A DNA stretch of 64,000 nucleotides from JASLCR01 sp964384345 (lineage in GTDB: Bacteria; Patescibacteriota; Saccharimonadia; Saccharimonadales; Saccharimonadaceae). The stretch lies in NCBI GenBank assembly GCA_964384345.1, contig CAYLKD010000004.1:1-64000 (forward strand), given 5' to 3'. A program made the translations under genes and the position numbers. Under the pieces are notes generated by a model that saw only the letters and a list, made by a program, of their open reading frames with translations, did not search any database and was not told the origin of the DNA. Below, one piece after another: positions 17,033-24,270 of the stretch; the first letter of the stretch is position 1, and each line of letters opens with the position of its first letter.

Positions 17033-18082
17033 TTAGCCCCGTGGTGGTTCACCATCGGGTTGATCGAGCAATTTTTTACTCTTTATGACGTAACGCTTGC
17101 CGGTAATCTCTGACGTAATGTAGTCTTCGTTGATCAAATTGACAAACATATCGAGGTCTCGGCCGTCCATGATAATTATTCGATTGGCATCGTCCGTCAT
17201 CAGATCGAGCTGCATCGTATCAGCATAATCAAGCGCTTTATCCTGCGGCACTTCACCAATCTCGAGTTTTTCGAGCTTACGTGCGAGGCCCGGCTTGTCT
17301 TTAATGAGCGTCTGGATATCCATGCCCTCAGCAAAACTGAGTTTATACAGCGCTTCGATCTCTTTGATCTTTGCATCAGCTACGAGCTGGCGCTTATAGT
17401 CATACTCGAGTAGTTTTTCAAATTTCGTTTGATTAAAAATGAAAATGTCATTATCAACCACGAGCACTTGATTGTCATTTGGAATCTTCAGTCCGACGTC
17501 AGCTTTAAATTGGTCAAAGCGCCCACCGTTGATCTCCCAGCTCGTCGCGCCTTTAAGCGCACTCGACTGTTGCAATGCTTTGATGATATAAAATGGCGCA
17601 TTTTTGCGCTGCGGTGAGCTAAATCGAGCAACTACGCCTTTCATGCGCTTGAATTCATGTTCTTCTTCGTTGAACTCGACTATTTCATCACGCTGCGCCT
17701 CGATCAAATGAAACAAATACCCGGCGCGTTCAACCTTATCGCGTTCGGTGCGCAGCAAGATATCCTCACCTGCTTCACTCATCTCGTAGTCGCGAACTGA
17801 CAAACCAGTTCCAGCCCCAAGATTAATATCATTGATGATGTCATAGAGAAATAAAGCTCGAATTTGTTGCTCAAGCTCGCTTGCAAAACGCATCATGTAC
17901 GGCGTGTAATGTTTGTTGAAGAGAAATAGCTCGATCTGCAAATCATTTTTGACAGCATCAGTTTGATTTGCCCATAAAAAAACGTCGGTCGCACGTGGCT
18001 TTTCGGCTTCAACTTGCTGTGTCGCTACTGTACGTGTGGTTTCTAATTCTTCTGGTGTATCAATAGGTGTTTCGTCGCTCAT
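17033..18082 (-). CDS. Probable DUF4868 (KwaB-like) protein
   Basis: The protein has 349 aa. The first 35 residues are acidic and Thr-rich; the remainder is a soluble alpha/beta protein. The segment NDNQVLVVDNDIFIFNQTKF... followed by EKLLEYDYKRQLVADAKIKEIE resembles the core of DUF4868, the domain of KwaB of the Kiwa anti-phage system; this is recall of the family pattern, not a search. KwaB normally pairs with the four-span membrane protein KwaA. No such gene is adjacent: neighbours are folC (47 nt upstream) and the PIF1-like helicase. It has its own perfect -10 (TATAAT at 18091-18096, 8 nt from the ATG). A solo KwaB-like protein or a housekeeping relative is possible. Confidence 0.5.
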   Translation of the reverse strand: MSDETPIDTPEELETTRTVATQQVEAEKPRATDVFLWANQTDAVKNDLQIELFLFNKHYTPYMMRFASELEQQIRALFLYDIINDINLGAGTGLSVRDYEMSEAGEDILLRTERDKVERAGYLFHLIEAQRDEIVEFNEEEHEFKRMKGVVARFSSPQRKNAPFYIIKALQQSSALKGATSWEINGGRFDQFKADVGLKIPNDNQVLVVDNDIFIFNQTKFEKLLEYDYKRQLVADAKIKEIEALYKLSFAEGMDIQTLIKDKPGLARKLEKLEIGEVPQDKALDYADTMQLDLMTDDANRIIIMDGRDLDMFVNLINEDYITSEITGKRYVIKSKKLLDQPDGEPPRG

Positions 18083-18128
18083 AGCTTTTTATTATACCGA
18101 AAAGGCTGTGCCAGTCGTGCTGTACTTT

Positions 18129-19361
18129 TTACTCGTTTAGCGTAAGCTTTGCTCGTAGATCCGAAATTAGATAAAACGAACCCGTCACGACATAGAGATC
18201 AACCTCTTGACTAAGTAATCTGTCAAATGCACTCAAATTATCGTCAATAGCCTCAACGTGCAGTGCAGATACCTTCCCCGCTAGCTCCTCAGGATCAACA
18301 AAACTCTGTGCCATATCTTGATGCCCAGAAAATCCTGAAAAGATCATCGAACGAGCCGCTCTAGATAACATCGCAAGCGACTCATCGACATCTTTTGACT
18401 GCTTAAAAGCAACTAAAAATGCCTTGGAAGTACCGGGGAATTTGTGTTCAAGACTCGAAAGAAAGGCACTCATTTTTTGTTCGTTGTGTGCCCCATCAAA
18501 TACAACAGTCTTACCTCGGTAGTGCACGATATCCATGCGCGCTGGGATATATAACTGTTGTGTATTACGACTTGCGTCTCCGGTGAGCGTCAGCTGATCA
18601 CGATCACACATATACGTGACACACGTAGACGCGAGCTGCCAGTTGCGTTGCTGATACTCGTTCGTCGCTTCAGGCTCAATTACATGCATGGTAGCACCAA
18701 CCGTTGTACCCCGCACTGTAATGCTTTCCATCACGTCATCGCTTTGCTTGTAGACAAATACATGGTTATCTGGCCAAATGATTCCAGCTTTTTGGCTGCT
18801 AATTTGTCCTAGCGTATCGCCAAGTATCTTCACATGATCCATGCCGATATCCGCAATCACGCATACTTTATCCGGTCGCTGAGCGACATTGCTCGAGTCT
18901 TCTTTGCCGCCAAGGCCTGTTTCGATAACTGCATAATCAACGAATTCTTTTTCGGCAAATACCCAGTACGCAAATACCATCATCAATTCAAAATACGATG
19001 GCCTGACTGGTGCGCTCAGCACGTAGTCACTAAATTCGGAAAAATAGTCACAAAATACTGAAGCGTTTAATGGCGCACCGTTTATTTGCACGCGTTCGGT
19101 AAGGCTATCAATATGCGGCGACACCGTCAGGCCTGTTTTTTTGCCAGTAGCCGATAGGAGTGCCGCGATATAATACGACGTAGAGGTTTTACCACTCGTA
19201 CCGGCGATATGTACGACCTTGAGTTTGTCTTGCGGATTCTGGACGTGTTCTGCAAACACCCGCGTTCGATCGAGCGTGATGTCTTTTCCCGTCGCCTCAA
19301 ATGCAATAGAGGCATATGGCTCAAGCCACGCTTCTATTTCACCAACTGACGCAAAGTTCAT
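18129..19361 (-). CDS. folC: Folylpolyglutamate/dihydrofolate synthase (Mur ligase family)
   Basis: The 410-aa protein has the ATP-binding loop HIAGTSGKTSTSYY (GTSGKT at 54-59), the FolC-type ETGLGGKEDSSN motif (in FolC usually ETGLGGRLDATN), IADIGMDHVKILGDTL and QKAGII, and a C-terminal VFDGAHNEQKM motif. FolC adds glutamate to dihydropteroate or folates. Other folate genes are absent from the window, so it may salvage imported folate; substrate preference is unknown. It is the last gene of a DUF427-rnhA-folC operon, 5 nt after rnhA. Confidence 0.85.
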   Translation of the reverse strand: MNFASVGEIEAWLEPYASIAFEATGKDITLDRTRVFAEHVQNPQDKLKVVHIAGTSGKTSTSYYIAALLSATGKKTGLTVSPHIDSLTERVQINGAPLNASVFCDYFSEFSDYVLSAPVRPSYFELMMVFAYWVFAEKEFVDYAVIETGLGGKEDSSNVAQRPDKVCVIADIGMDHVKILGDTLGQISSQKAGIIWPDNHVFVYKQSDDVMESITVRGTTVGATMHVIEPEATNEYQQRNWQLASTCVTYMCDRDQLTLTGDASRNTQQLYIPARMDIVHYRGKTVVFDGAHNEQKMSAFLSSLEHKFPGTSKAFLVAFKQSKDVDESLAMLSRAARSMIFSGFSGHQDMAQSFVDPEELAGKVSALHVEAIDDNLSAFDRLLSQEVDLYVVTGSFYLISDLRAKLTLNE

Positions 19362-19366
19362 CGTCG

Positions 19367-19786
19367 TTAGAGCCGTATTCCTTTACGTGCATTATTTGCC
19401 CACTCATCAGCCATTTCATTGCCTTCATCACCTTCATGGCCGCGCACCCATGTCAGTACTGCTTGTGACGATTGGAACAGTGGATATACTTCTTTAACGA
19501 TATCAAGATTTTTGATCTCACCGCCTTTTTTGGTCCAGCCTTTGGTTTCCCAGTTTGGCGCCCACTTTGTAATGACATTGATCCAAAATTCGCTATCAGT
19601 GAATATCTCTGCCTCTTTGCCATTGGCATCTTTGAGTGCAGCGACGATGGCTTTACCTTCCATACGGATATTTGTAGTATCACCGTCTTCTGAGCCGAGT
19701 ATGTGCGGCGCACCGTTTTTGATGACCGAAAACCCACCTGGCCCAGGATTTGGGCTTGCGCTACCGTCAGTATAATAAATTATCAT
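19367..19786 (-). CDS. rnhA: Ribonuclease HI
   Basis: I place the start at ATG 19786 because it overlaps the DUF427 stop as ATGA and gives the canonical beginning MIIYYTDGSASPNPGPGGF (139 aa); an upstream frame extension adds only eight unlikely residues. The four catalytic acids are visible: Asp7 in TDGS, Glu in RMEGKAI, Asp in FTDSEF and Asp in NEMADEWA, with the flexible-loop HEGDEGN. It degrades RNA in RNA-DNA hybrids. It is translationally coupled to the DUF427 gene. Confidence 0.92.
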   Translation of the reverse strand: MIIYYTDGSASPNPGPGGFSVIKNGAPHILGSEDGDTTNIRMEGKAIVAALKDANGKEAEIFTDSEFWINVITKWAPNWETKGWTKKGGEIKNLDIVKEVYPLFQSSQAVLTWVRGHEGDEGNEMADEWANNARKGIRL

Positions 19787-20085
19787 TCGACGACTTCGAT
19801 ACCATTCCAAAATGCGACAAAATTTTTGAAGTCACCGCGGGCACGCTCGATCGAACCTTCTTTAGGTTCAGGATAATACCAGGCACCAAATTCATTGACC
19901 ATACCATCGACGACGACATCATAATAACTCGCTTCACCTTTCCACGGACACGTTGTGCGGTGATCACTATCTTGATAATAGTCGCGTTTGATCGCAGCCG
20001 CTGGGAAATACCAGTTGCCTTCGATACGGAGTAGGTCTTCTTTTGGCGCCTCCGCAATCACCGTGTTGTTCCAGATTGCTTTCAT
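19783..20085 (-). CDS. DUF427 family protein
   Basis: The protein has 100 aa with the DUF427 pattern: MKAIWNNTVIAEA at the N-terminus, EGNWYFPAAAIKRDYY, the TTCPWKGEASYYDV motif with a conserved Cys-Pro-Trp-Lys-Gly, and a C-terminal YPEPKEGS...RGDFKNFVAFWNGIEV. Function of the family is unknown; the fold is a small beta-rich barrel. It heads the operon with rnhA and folC. TATACT at 20092-20097 lies 6 nt before the ATG, so the mRNA should start at the initiation codon. Confidence 0.88.
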   Translation of the reverse strand: MKAIWNNTVIAEAPKEDLLRIEGNWYFPAAAIKRDYYQDSDHRTTCPWKGEASYYDVVVDGMVNEFGAWYYPEPKEGSIERARGDFKNFVAFWNGIEVVE

Positions 20086-20137
20086 GTACTTAGTATACTA
20101 CGTACTGAGCCAGCCTGTGCGCGACGGTTATCCAGCT

Positions 20138-20608
20138 TTAGGCGTGTAGTATGATTTCGTTCATTCTGGCTTCGTCGATATACTCAAACGCTAGTTGTTC
20201 AGAAAAATCTGATGCTCTTAGCGCGCTTAAACCTCGTGTCAAGTTTTTTGGCATAGTTGTCTTTGTATACCAGCTTAACTCTGCTATCTTATCGGGTTCA
20301 CAATTAACAATCTCACCCGTCCATTTTTTACAGATATACATGCATGCGATGTACGGCATATCGATATTCATCTGAAGAATGCGCATGAGCTTCAGGTCCT
20401 TCTCGGCTATTTTAACTCCTATTTCTTCTTTCGATTCACGAATAGCAGCCTGAATGATATTTTCATTGGGCTCAACATGGCCACTCGCACTCGCATCGTA
20501 ACATCCATCCATAAAGCCTGTGTTCATTCGCTGTTGCAACAAATATGTGTCATCCTTTTTTAGTAATATAAAAACTGATCCGTAAAAAATTTTCTCTCTT
20601 TTGGTCAT
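20138..20608 (-). CDS. NUDIX hydrolase
   Basis: The 156-aa protein has the complete Nudix box: G, five residues, E, seven residues, RE, SKEE, IGV, around positions 43-65, with the metal-binding Glu cluster intact. NUDIX enzymes cleave nucleoside diphosphates linked to another group; the YLLQQRMNTGFMDGCYDASASGHVE segment resembles housecleaning or IPP-isomerase-like members. Substrate unknown. TATACT at 20616-20621 lies 7 nt before the ATG. It diverges from the G+C-rich small gene to its right. Confidence 0.88.
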   Translation of the reverse strand: MTKREKIFYGSVFILLKKDDTYLLQQRMNTGFMDGCYDASASGHVEPNENIIQAAIRESKEEIGVKIAEKDLKLMRILQMNIDMPYIACMYICKKWTGEIVNCEPDKIAELSWYTKTTMPKNLTRGLSALRASDFSEQLAFEYIDEARMNEIILHA

Positions 20609-20660
20609 ACATTGTAGTATAGATTAAATATACTTTGCACTGAAATCGCAAAACATACTA

Positions 20661-20689
20661 TTGCAAAATATAAGTTTATGTGTTATTAT
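20661..20689 (+). promoter_or_regulatory. Promoter of G+C-rich cassette 1
   Basis: TTGCAA (20661-20666), 17-nt spacer, TATTAT (20684-20689). Start expected near 20696, giving a leader of about 40 nt ending in AAGGAG, 8 nt before the ATG at 20738. Its layout matches that of cassette 2 and differs from the leaderless -10 elements of neighbouring genes. Confidence 0.7.
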
Positions 20690-20718
20690 ATTTTTACTGT
20701 TTTAACCAACCATTCAAT

Positions 20719-20971
20719 CTCTCAAGGAGAAGAACGTATGGCCAAGCAGAAGAAGCCCAAGGCGAAGCGCCCCGGTCCCGCCGCAGCACGTCGCGATGGG
20801 CACATCGTTCAGATCGAGGTGAGCCTCGCAGGGTTGTCGGCCTACATTCAGCCAACCCCGCGCCGACACCGCGGCCCCAGCACTGCCGGTGCCGTGCCCG
20901 GTACGGGCCGCCCCAAAAAGCCGCGGCACTAACTCCCCACCCCCTAATCCGTCGACGCTCCTCTCAAGGAG
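20719..20971 (+). repeat. 11-bp direct repeat flanking cassette 1 gene
   Basis: CTCTCAAGGAG occurs exactly at 20719-20729, where it supplies the Shine-Dalgarno, and again at 20961-20971, inside the 3' hairpin, 242 bp downstream. It could be a duplication trace or a functional ribosome-site mimic. A related CTCTCA-GA-AAGGAG is in the 3' structure of cassette 2 (24217-24230). Confidence 0.55.
20738..20932 (+). CDS. G+C-rich orphan small basic protein (cassette 1)
   Basis: This 64-aa protein has Lys/Arg/Pro-rich ends (MAKQKKPKAKRPGP..., GTGRPKKPRH) around a short hydrophobic centre (GHIVQIEVSLAGLSAYIQP). I recognise no family. The start is set by AAGGAG 8 nt upstream. By hand count the coding part is about 69% G+C, against mid-40s for neighbours, with codons such as GCC, CGC and CCC. 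It is on the opposite strand from all genes around it, has its own promoter, and is followed by a complex inverted repeat. These traits suggest recent acquisition. The charge suggests nucleic-acid or ribosome binding; that is inference. Confidence 0.65.
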   Translation: MAKQKKPKAKRPGPAAARRDGHIVQIEVSLAGLSAYIQPTPRRHRGPSTAGAVPGTGRPKKPRH

Positions 20972-20994
20972 TCGAGCATCCACGGAAGGGGGTG
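20938..20994 (+). other. Three-tier inverted repeat after cassette 1 gene
   Basis: CACCCCCT (20938-20945) pairs with AGGGGGTG (20987-20994), CCGT (20949-20952) with ACGG (20982-20985), and CTCCT (20958-20962) with AGGAG (20967-20971) around a CTCA loop. No U-run follows, so it is not a textbook terminator. It may act as an mRNA-end structure or a recombination site. Confidence 0.6.
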
Positions 20995-21037
20995 TTCAAT
21001 TTCTGATCATACGATTAGCTTGAATAAAATTTATTGT

Positions 21038-21211
21038 TTAGGCAATGTAAACGTTCTCTTCTGCGAGCTTATCAGAATTAAAGTAACCAAGCTCAATAAA
21101 CGGATACGTCATCGAGACATTCTCAAGTTTATCGGTATTTTCCAAGACAAAATCATCCCAGCTACAGACGACATCTGCGTCTTTAATAGAAGCAAGCCAG
21201 ATGTTTTTCAT
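21038..21211 (-). CDS. Small hypothetical protein (57 aa)
   Basis: ATG at 21211, stop TAA at 21038-21040. The product starts MKNIWLASIKDADVVCSWDD and ends SDKLAEENVYIA; it is acidic with no membrane span. I recognise no family. Coding support comes from GGGAG 7 nt before the ATG, a TATACT at 21264-21269 giving a roughly 45-nt leader, and ordinary codon use like its neighbours. It follows the small membrane-protein gene, and cassette 1 ends a few dozen bases beyond its stop. It might be the surviving head of a longer gene. Confidence 0.5.
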   Translation of the reverse strand: MKNIWLASIKDADVVCSWDDFVLENTDKLENVSMTYPFIELGYFNSDKLAEENVYIA

Positions 21212-21271
21212 TCGATAACTCCCGCTCCTGCATCAACATTCGACTGATCAGATTTATTATTTCAGTATACT

Positions 21272-21517
21272 CTACCGCCAGGAGATGAGCGCGAAGAAAA
21301 AATCTTCAGCTTTACCACTTACCGTCGCGAACAGAAACAATAGTGCAGATCCCGTCAGTGTGATCGCCCCTACCCAAGTAAAGCCGTCGTGCTGCTGCAA
21401 ATTCGCCCACGAAACATACGCGCCAAAACCAAACAGCAAGGTGAAAAGTCCAGATAAAAACGTGACGAAATAGTTTCGTGATTTGTGGCTCGATGGTTGC
21501 AACTTTTTGTTGTTCAT
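21272..21517 (-). CDS. Small two-span membrane protein
   Basis: Start set at 21517 because this ATG overlaps the hydrolase stop as ATGA, giving 81 aa. The basic N-terminus (MNNKKLQPSSHKSRN) precedes two hydrophobic spans (about FVTFLSGLFTLLFGFGAYVSW and FTWVGAITLTGSALLFLFATV). I recognise no family. Translational coupling to the RBBP9-like hydrolase gene suggests co-expression. Confidence 0.65.
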   Translation of the reverse strand: MNNKKLQPSSHKSRNYFVTFLSGLFTLLFGFGAYVSWANLQQHDGFTWVGAITLTGSALLFLFATVSGKAEDFFFALISWR

Positions 21518-22068
21518 AGATTTTTTGCAATGACGTTCCAAAGCTCTGGAAATTCTGTATAGTTTCCTCCTAGATGATCACCATCAGGAATGACAGTCAA
21601 ATTTGCTCCAGTATTTTTCGCCAAGTACTCGGCTTGCTCCAACGGACAGTACGGATCATTATCTGAATGGAAAAATTCAATTCGTTCGGCTTTAGATTTG
21701 ATACGATCGAAGTCAAAACCATGTTCCGGGAATAACTGCGCAAATTGCAAATCATCCATACCCGCTGGCGTGCCATGATCCCACGCACTTGCACATACCG
21801 CCAGTTTTACGTGTGGACATCGTTCGTCCATCAGTAGATTAAGCACTTCGACCGCGCCCGATGAATGGCCGATGACGAGACTATTGGTAAAATCCCAGCC
21901 GGAGTCAAACAAAAAATTTCCGTAGGTCTCAAGATTAGGCACATGACAATCCGGTAATTGTGGTACCCATACGTCGTAGCCCGCAGTTGAAAGTTTTTGC
22001 TTCAGCCACGCAAACCAGTTAGCTTCTGGGTTGGAATCCGTACCATGGAGAATGATCGCTCGTTTCAT
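21514..22068 (-). CDS. RBBP9/YdeN-like serine alpha/beta hydrolase
   Basis: The 184-aa protein begins with RAIILHGTDSNPEANWFAWLKQKL, the family's oxyanion-loop region, and has the nucleophile elbow GHSSGA (Ser69), an acid in HSDNDPYCPLEQAE and a His in PDGDHLGGNYTEFPEL. Length and motifs match the RBBP9/YdeN family of small cytoplasmic hydrolases, whose substrates are largely unknown. It lies 9 nt after glyQS and overlaps the next gene by 4 nt, so it is part of that operon. Confidence 0.88.
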   Translation of the reverse strand: MKRAIILHGTDSNPEANWFAWLKQKLSTAGYDVWVPQLPDCHVPNLETYGNFLFDSGWDFTNSLVIGHSSGAVEVLNLLMDERCPHVKLAVCASAWDHGTPAGMDDLQFAQLFPEHGFDFDRIKSKAERIEFFHSDNDPYCPLEQAEYLAKNTGANLTVIPDGDHLGGNYTEFPELWNVIAKNL

Positions 22069-22077
22069 CTTACGAAT

Positions 22078-23367
22078 TTAGATTCCGTTTGGATCGCAAC
22101 GTTTTTGCTCTGTCGTGTCTCGATCTCGCAGCGTGACGGTCCCGTCTTCAAGGGTGTCAAAGTCGATTACGACGCAGTATGGCGTTCCGATCTCATCTTG
22201 CCGTCGGTAGCGCTTACCGATATTGCCGTTGTCATCCCACATGACATTGCCATATTTTTTCTTCAGCATTATATAAACTTCTCGAGCTTTTTCGACGAGT
22301 TCTGGCTTGTTTTTGAGCAGCGGCGACACTGCATATTTGACCGGCGCAAGATGTTCGGGAAGCGCGAGGTAGATACGCTTATCATTATTTTGCTCGTCTT
22401 CACGGTATGCGCTACAAAGTACCGCCATCAGAGCACGCTCGACACCGAAGCTCGGCTCAATAACATGAGGAATGAACTTTTCCTGTGAGCCTTTGACGGT
22501 ATATTCCATCGATTTTCCGCTATTGTCGTGTATGTTTTTCAGGTCAAAATCTGTTCGGTACGCAAGGCCCATGAGCTCCTCGCGGCCGATTGGATAATCA
22601 AATTCGAAATCAATTGTTCGTTTTGAGTAATGGGCACGGTCATTTTCTGGTACTTCAAGCTCATGCACGCTTTCTGCTGGAAGGCCGAGTGCTGTAAACC
22701 ATTCTTTACATAGTTCAACCCATGCCTCAAAGCTCTCCTCCCACTTGTCTGGATGCACAAAATATTCAATTTCCATCTGTTCAAACTCACGTGATCGGAA
22801 GATAAAATCACGCGGAGAAATTTCATTTCGAAAGGCTTTTCCTTGCTGTCCAATACCAAACGGCAAGTCAGGATAAAAATTATCGACGACGTTTTTGTAA
22901 TTTGTGAAAATACCTTGCGCTGTCTCTGGGCGCAGATAACTTATCGAATTTTCATCTGCAACGGGTCCAACATTTGTTTTGAACATCATATTGAACGCAC
23001 GCGCTTCACCGAACGTACCCGTTTTACCGCAGGTTGGACATTTATTCGGATCATTGAGTTTATCTGCTCGATGCCGAGCGTGACAATTGCCGCACTCAAC
23101 CAGTGGATCAGTAAACGTATCGACATGCCCGCTCGCCTGCCATACTTTTTGGTTCATGAGGATAGCCGCATCGACACCGTACATATCGTCACGATCATCG
23201 ACGAACATTTTCCACCAAAGATTCATGATATTTCGTTTCAGCGTGACACCGAGTGGACCATAGTCCCAGGTTCCGCTCAATCCACCGTACACATCAGATC
23301 CTGGATAAATAAATCCTCTTCGTTTTGCCAAACTAACGATATCTTCTAGTTTCACTTCCTCGTTCAT
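22078..23367 (-). CDS. glyQS: Glycyl-tRNA synthetase (alpha2 class II type)
   Basis: This class II synthetase begins at ATG 23367 (MNEEVKLEDIVSLAKRRGF), 429 aa. An in-frame TTG two codons earlier is rejected because TAGAAT (23374-23379) would place transcription start at the ATG. Signatures are GLSGTWDYGPLG, a Cys-x2-Cys...Cys-x2-Cys zinc-type insertion (VECGNCHARH...NKCPTCGK), motif 2 GKAFRNEISPRDFIFRSREF and motif 3 IEPSFGVERALMAVL. It is the eukaryote/archaea-like homodimer form, not the alpha2-beta2 GlyQ/GlyS form. Confidence 0.95.
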   Translation of the reverse strand: MNEEVKLEDIVSLAKRRGFIYPGSDVYGGLSGTWDYGPLGVTLKRNIMNLWWKMFVDDRDDMYGVDAAILMNQKVWQASGHVDTFTDPLVECGNCHARHRADKLNDPNKCPTCGKTGTFGEARAFNMMFKTNVGPVADENSISYLRPETAQGIFTNYKNVVDNFYPDLPFGIGQQGKAFRNEISPRDFIFRSREFEQMEIEYFVHPDKWEESFEAWVELCKEWFTALGLPAESVHELEVPENDRAHYSKRTIDFEFDYPIGREELMGLAYRTDFDLKNIHDNSGKSMEYTVKGSQEKFIPHVIEPSFGVERALMAVLCSAYREDEQNNDKRIYLALPEHLAPVKYAVSPLLKNKPELVEKAREVYIMLKKKYGNVMWDDNGNIGKRYRRQDEIGTPYCVVIDFDTLEDGTVTLRDRDTTEQKRCDPNGI

Positions 23368-23403
23368 AGACAAATTCTACCACACCCCGCCTCTGATGGA
23401 TAC

Positions 23404-23432
23404 TTGCACATTCATTTGTAAAATGATATAAA
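23404..23432 (+). promoter_or_regulatory. Promoter of G+C-rich cassette 2
   Basis: TTGCAC (23404-23409), 17-nt spacer, TATAAA (23427-23432). Start near 23439 gives a leader of about 34 nt ending in AAGGAG, 9 nt before the ATG at 23473. Hexamers and spacing are close to those of cassette 1. Confidence 0.7.
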
Positions 23433-23472
23433 TATCTTTAGTCAGCACCGTCCCGAGAAGGAGTTGAAGCAC

Positions 23473-24192
23473 ATGGAACAGATGGATTCGAGTTTCGGAG
23501 CCATGTTCTACCTGAAGGCAGCCGAGGAGGCCAATCGCAAGGGTGATTATGTACGAGCGTCCAAGCTGTTCCGCGATGCACAGGATCGTTACGAGCGAGG
23601 CGGCCAGACAGAAATGGCCATCCGCTGCCTGCAGCAAGCCGGAGTCAACCTGCGACTGGCCGGCAAGCCAGAGGAAGCTTCCAAGCTTCTGCACCTTGCA
23701 AGTCGAGCAGCAGCAAACCTAAGGCTGCTTGAACTGGAGCTGTCCTGTGAGGCAGATCTTGCCATGGCATTCGTCGACATGGGAGATACGTCTCACGCTC
23801 GAGACGGCTTGCTCAGTGCTCTCTTGTCGTACAAGAACATGAAGAAGATCGCATCGCGGAGCGATCCCAAGCAAATAGTGCACTCACTTGAGTACGCCGT
23901 AGCCATCGGGCACCTTGCCCGGATCGACGCCTTGCTCGGTATGCATCAACGCGCTCTCTCTCTTCATGAGCAGGCCAACGCCATCCTGCGCGGTAACCAC
24001 GATGAGTGGGAGCTCAACAACCTAATATGGTGGATGAAGGAGCTGCCCTCAGGCGAACGCTTCGACCTCGGGTTTCGTGGCATCTACCTGGCCACCAAAC
24101 TACGCCGCAAGCAGCGTTTGATCGAGGCACTGCTTCTGATCATTTCACCGCAGCTCTATGTTTCGGTGAAGAACCATCACGCTCGGCACTGA
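23473..24192 (+). CDS. G+C-rich orphan TPR-like helical repeat protein (cassette 2)
   Basis: A 239-aa all-helical protein with consecutive TPR-like helix pairs (FYLKAAEEANRKGDYVRASKLF, AIRCLQQAGVNLRLAGKPEEASKL, CEADLAMAFVDMGDTSHARDGL, IGHLARIDALLGMHQRALSL). The last third is less repetitive (NNLIWWMKELPSGERFDLGF). TPR proteins scaffold protein-protein contacts; the partner is unknown. The start is ATG 23473, 9 nt after AAGGAG; an in-frame TTG at 23464 lies too close to it. Two 60-nt lines counted gave 57-60% G+C, higher than the adjacent recO and glyQS. It is a lone + strand gene between minus-strand genes, with its own promoter and terminator, suggesting lateral acquisition. Confidence 0.75.
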   Translation: MEQMDSSFGAMFYLKAAEEANRKGDYVRASKLFRDAQDRYERGGQTEMAIRCLQQAGVNLRLAGKPEEASKLLHLASRAAANLRLLELELSCEADLAMAFVDMGDTSHARDGLLSALLSYKNMKKIASRSDPKQIVHSLEYAVAIGHLARIDALLGMHQRALSLHEQANAILRGNHDEWELNNLIWWMKELPSGERFDLGFRGIYLATKLRRKQRLIEALLLIISPQLYVSVKNHHARH

Positions 24193-24197
24193 CTGTT

Positions 24198-24256
24198 GCC
24201 GGAGCTATTTCATTTTCTCTCAGAAAGGAGGAATTGGAAAAGGCTCCGGCCTTTTT
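24198..24256 (+). terminator. Terminator-like inverted repeat after cassette 2 gene
   Basis: GCCGGAGC (24198-24205) and GCTCCGGC (24243-24250) form a perfect 8-bp stem followed by CTTTTT. The 37-nt loop is unusually long and contains CTCTCAGAAAGGAGG, a strong Shine-Dalgarno-like sequence without an ATG nearby, plus a small TTTCT/AGAAA stem (24214-24226). Confidence 0.65.
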
Positions 24257-24270
24257 CATGCCCAATCAAT

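Noticed and set aside
20714..20983. Minus-strand frame opposite the cassette 1 gene
   Set aside because: High G+C opens all frames; only the + strand gene has a promoter, Shine-Dalgarno and sensible start.
23464..23472. TTG as the start of the TPR-like gene
   Set aside because: It directly abuts AAGGAG with no spacing; ATG 23473 has the right 9-nt distance.
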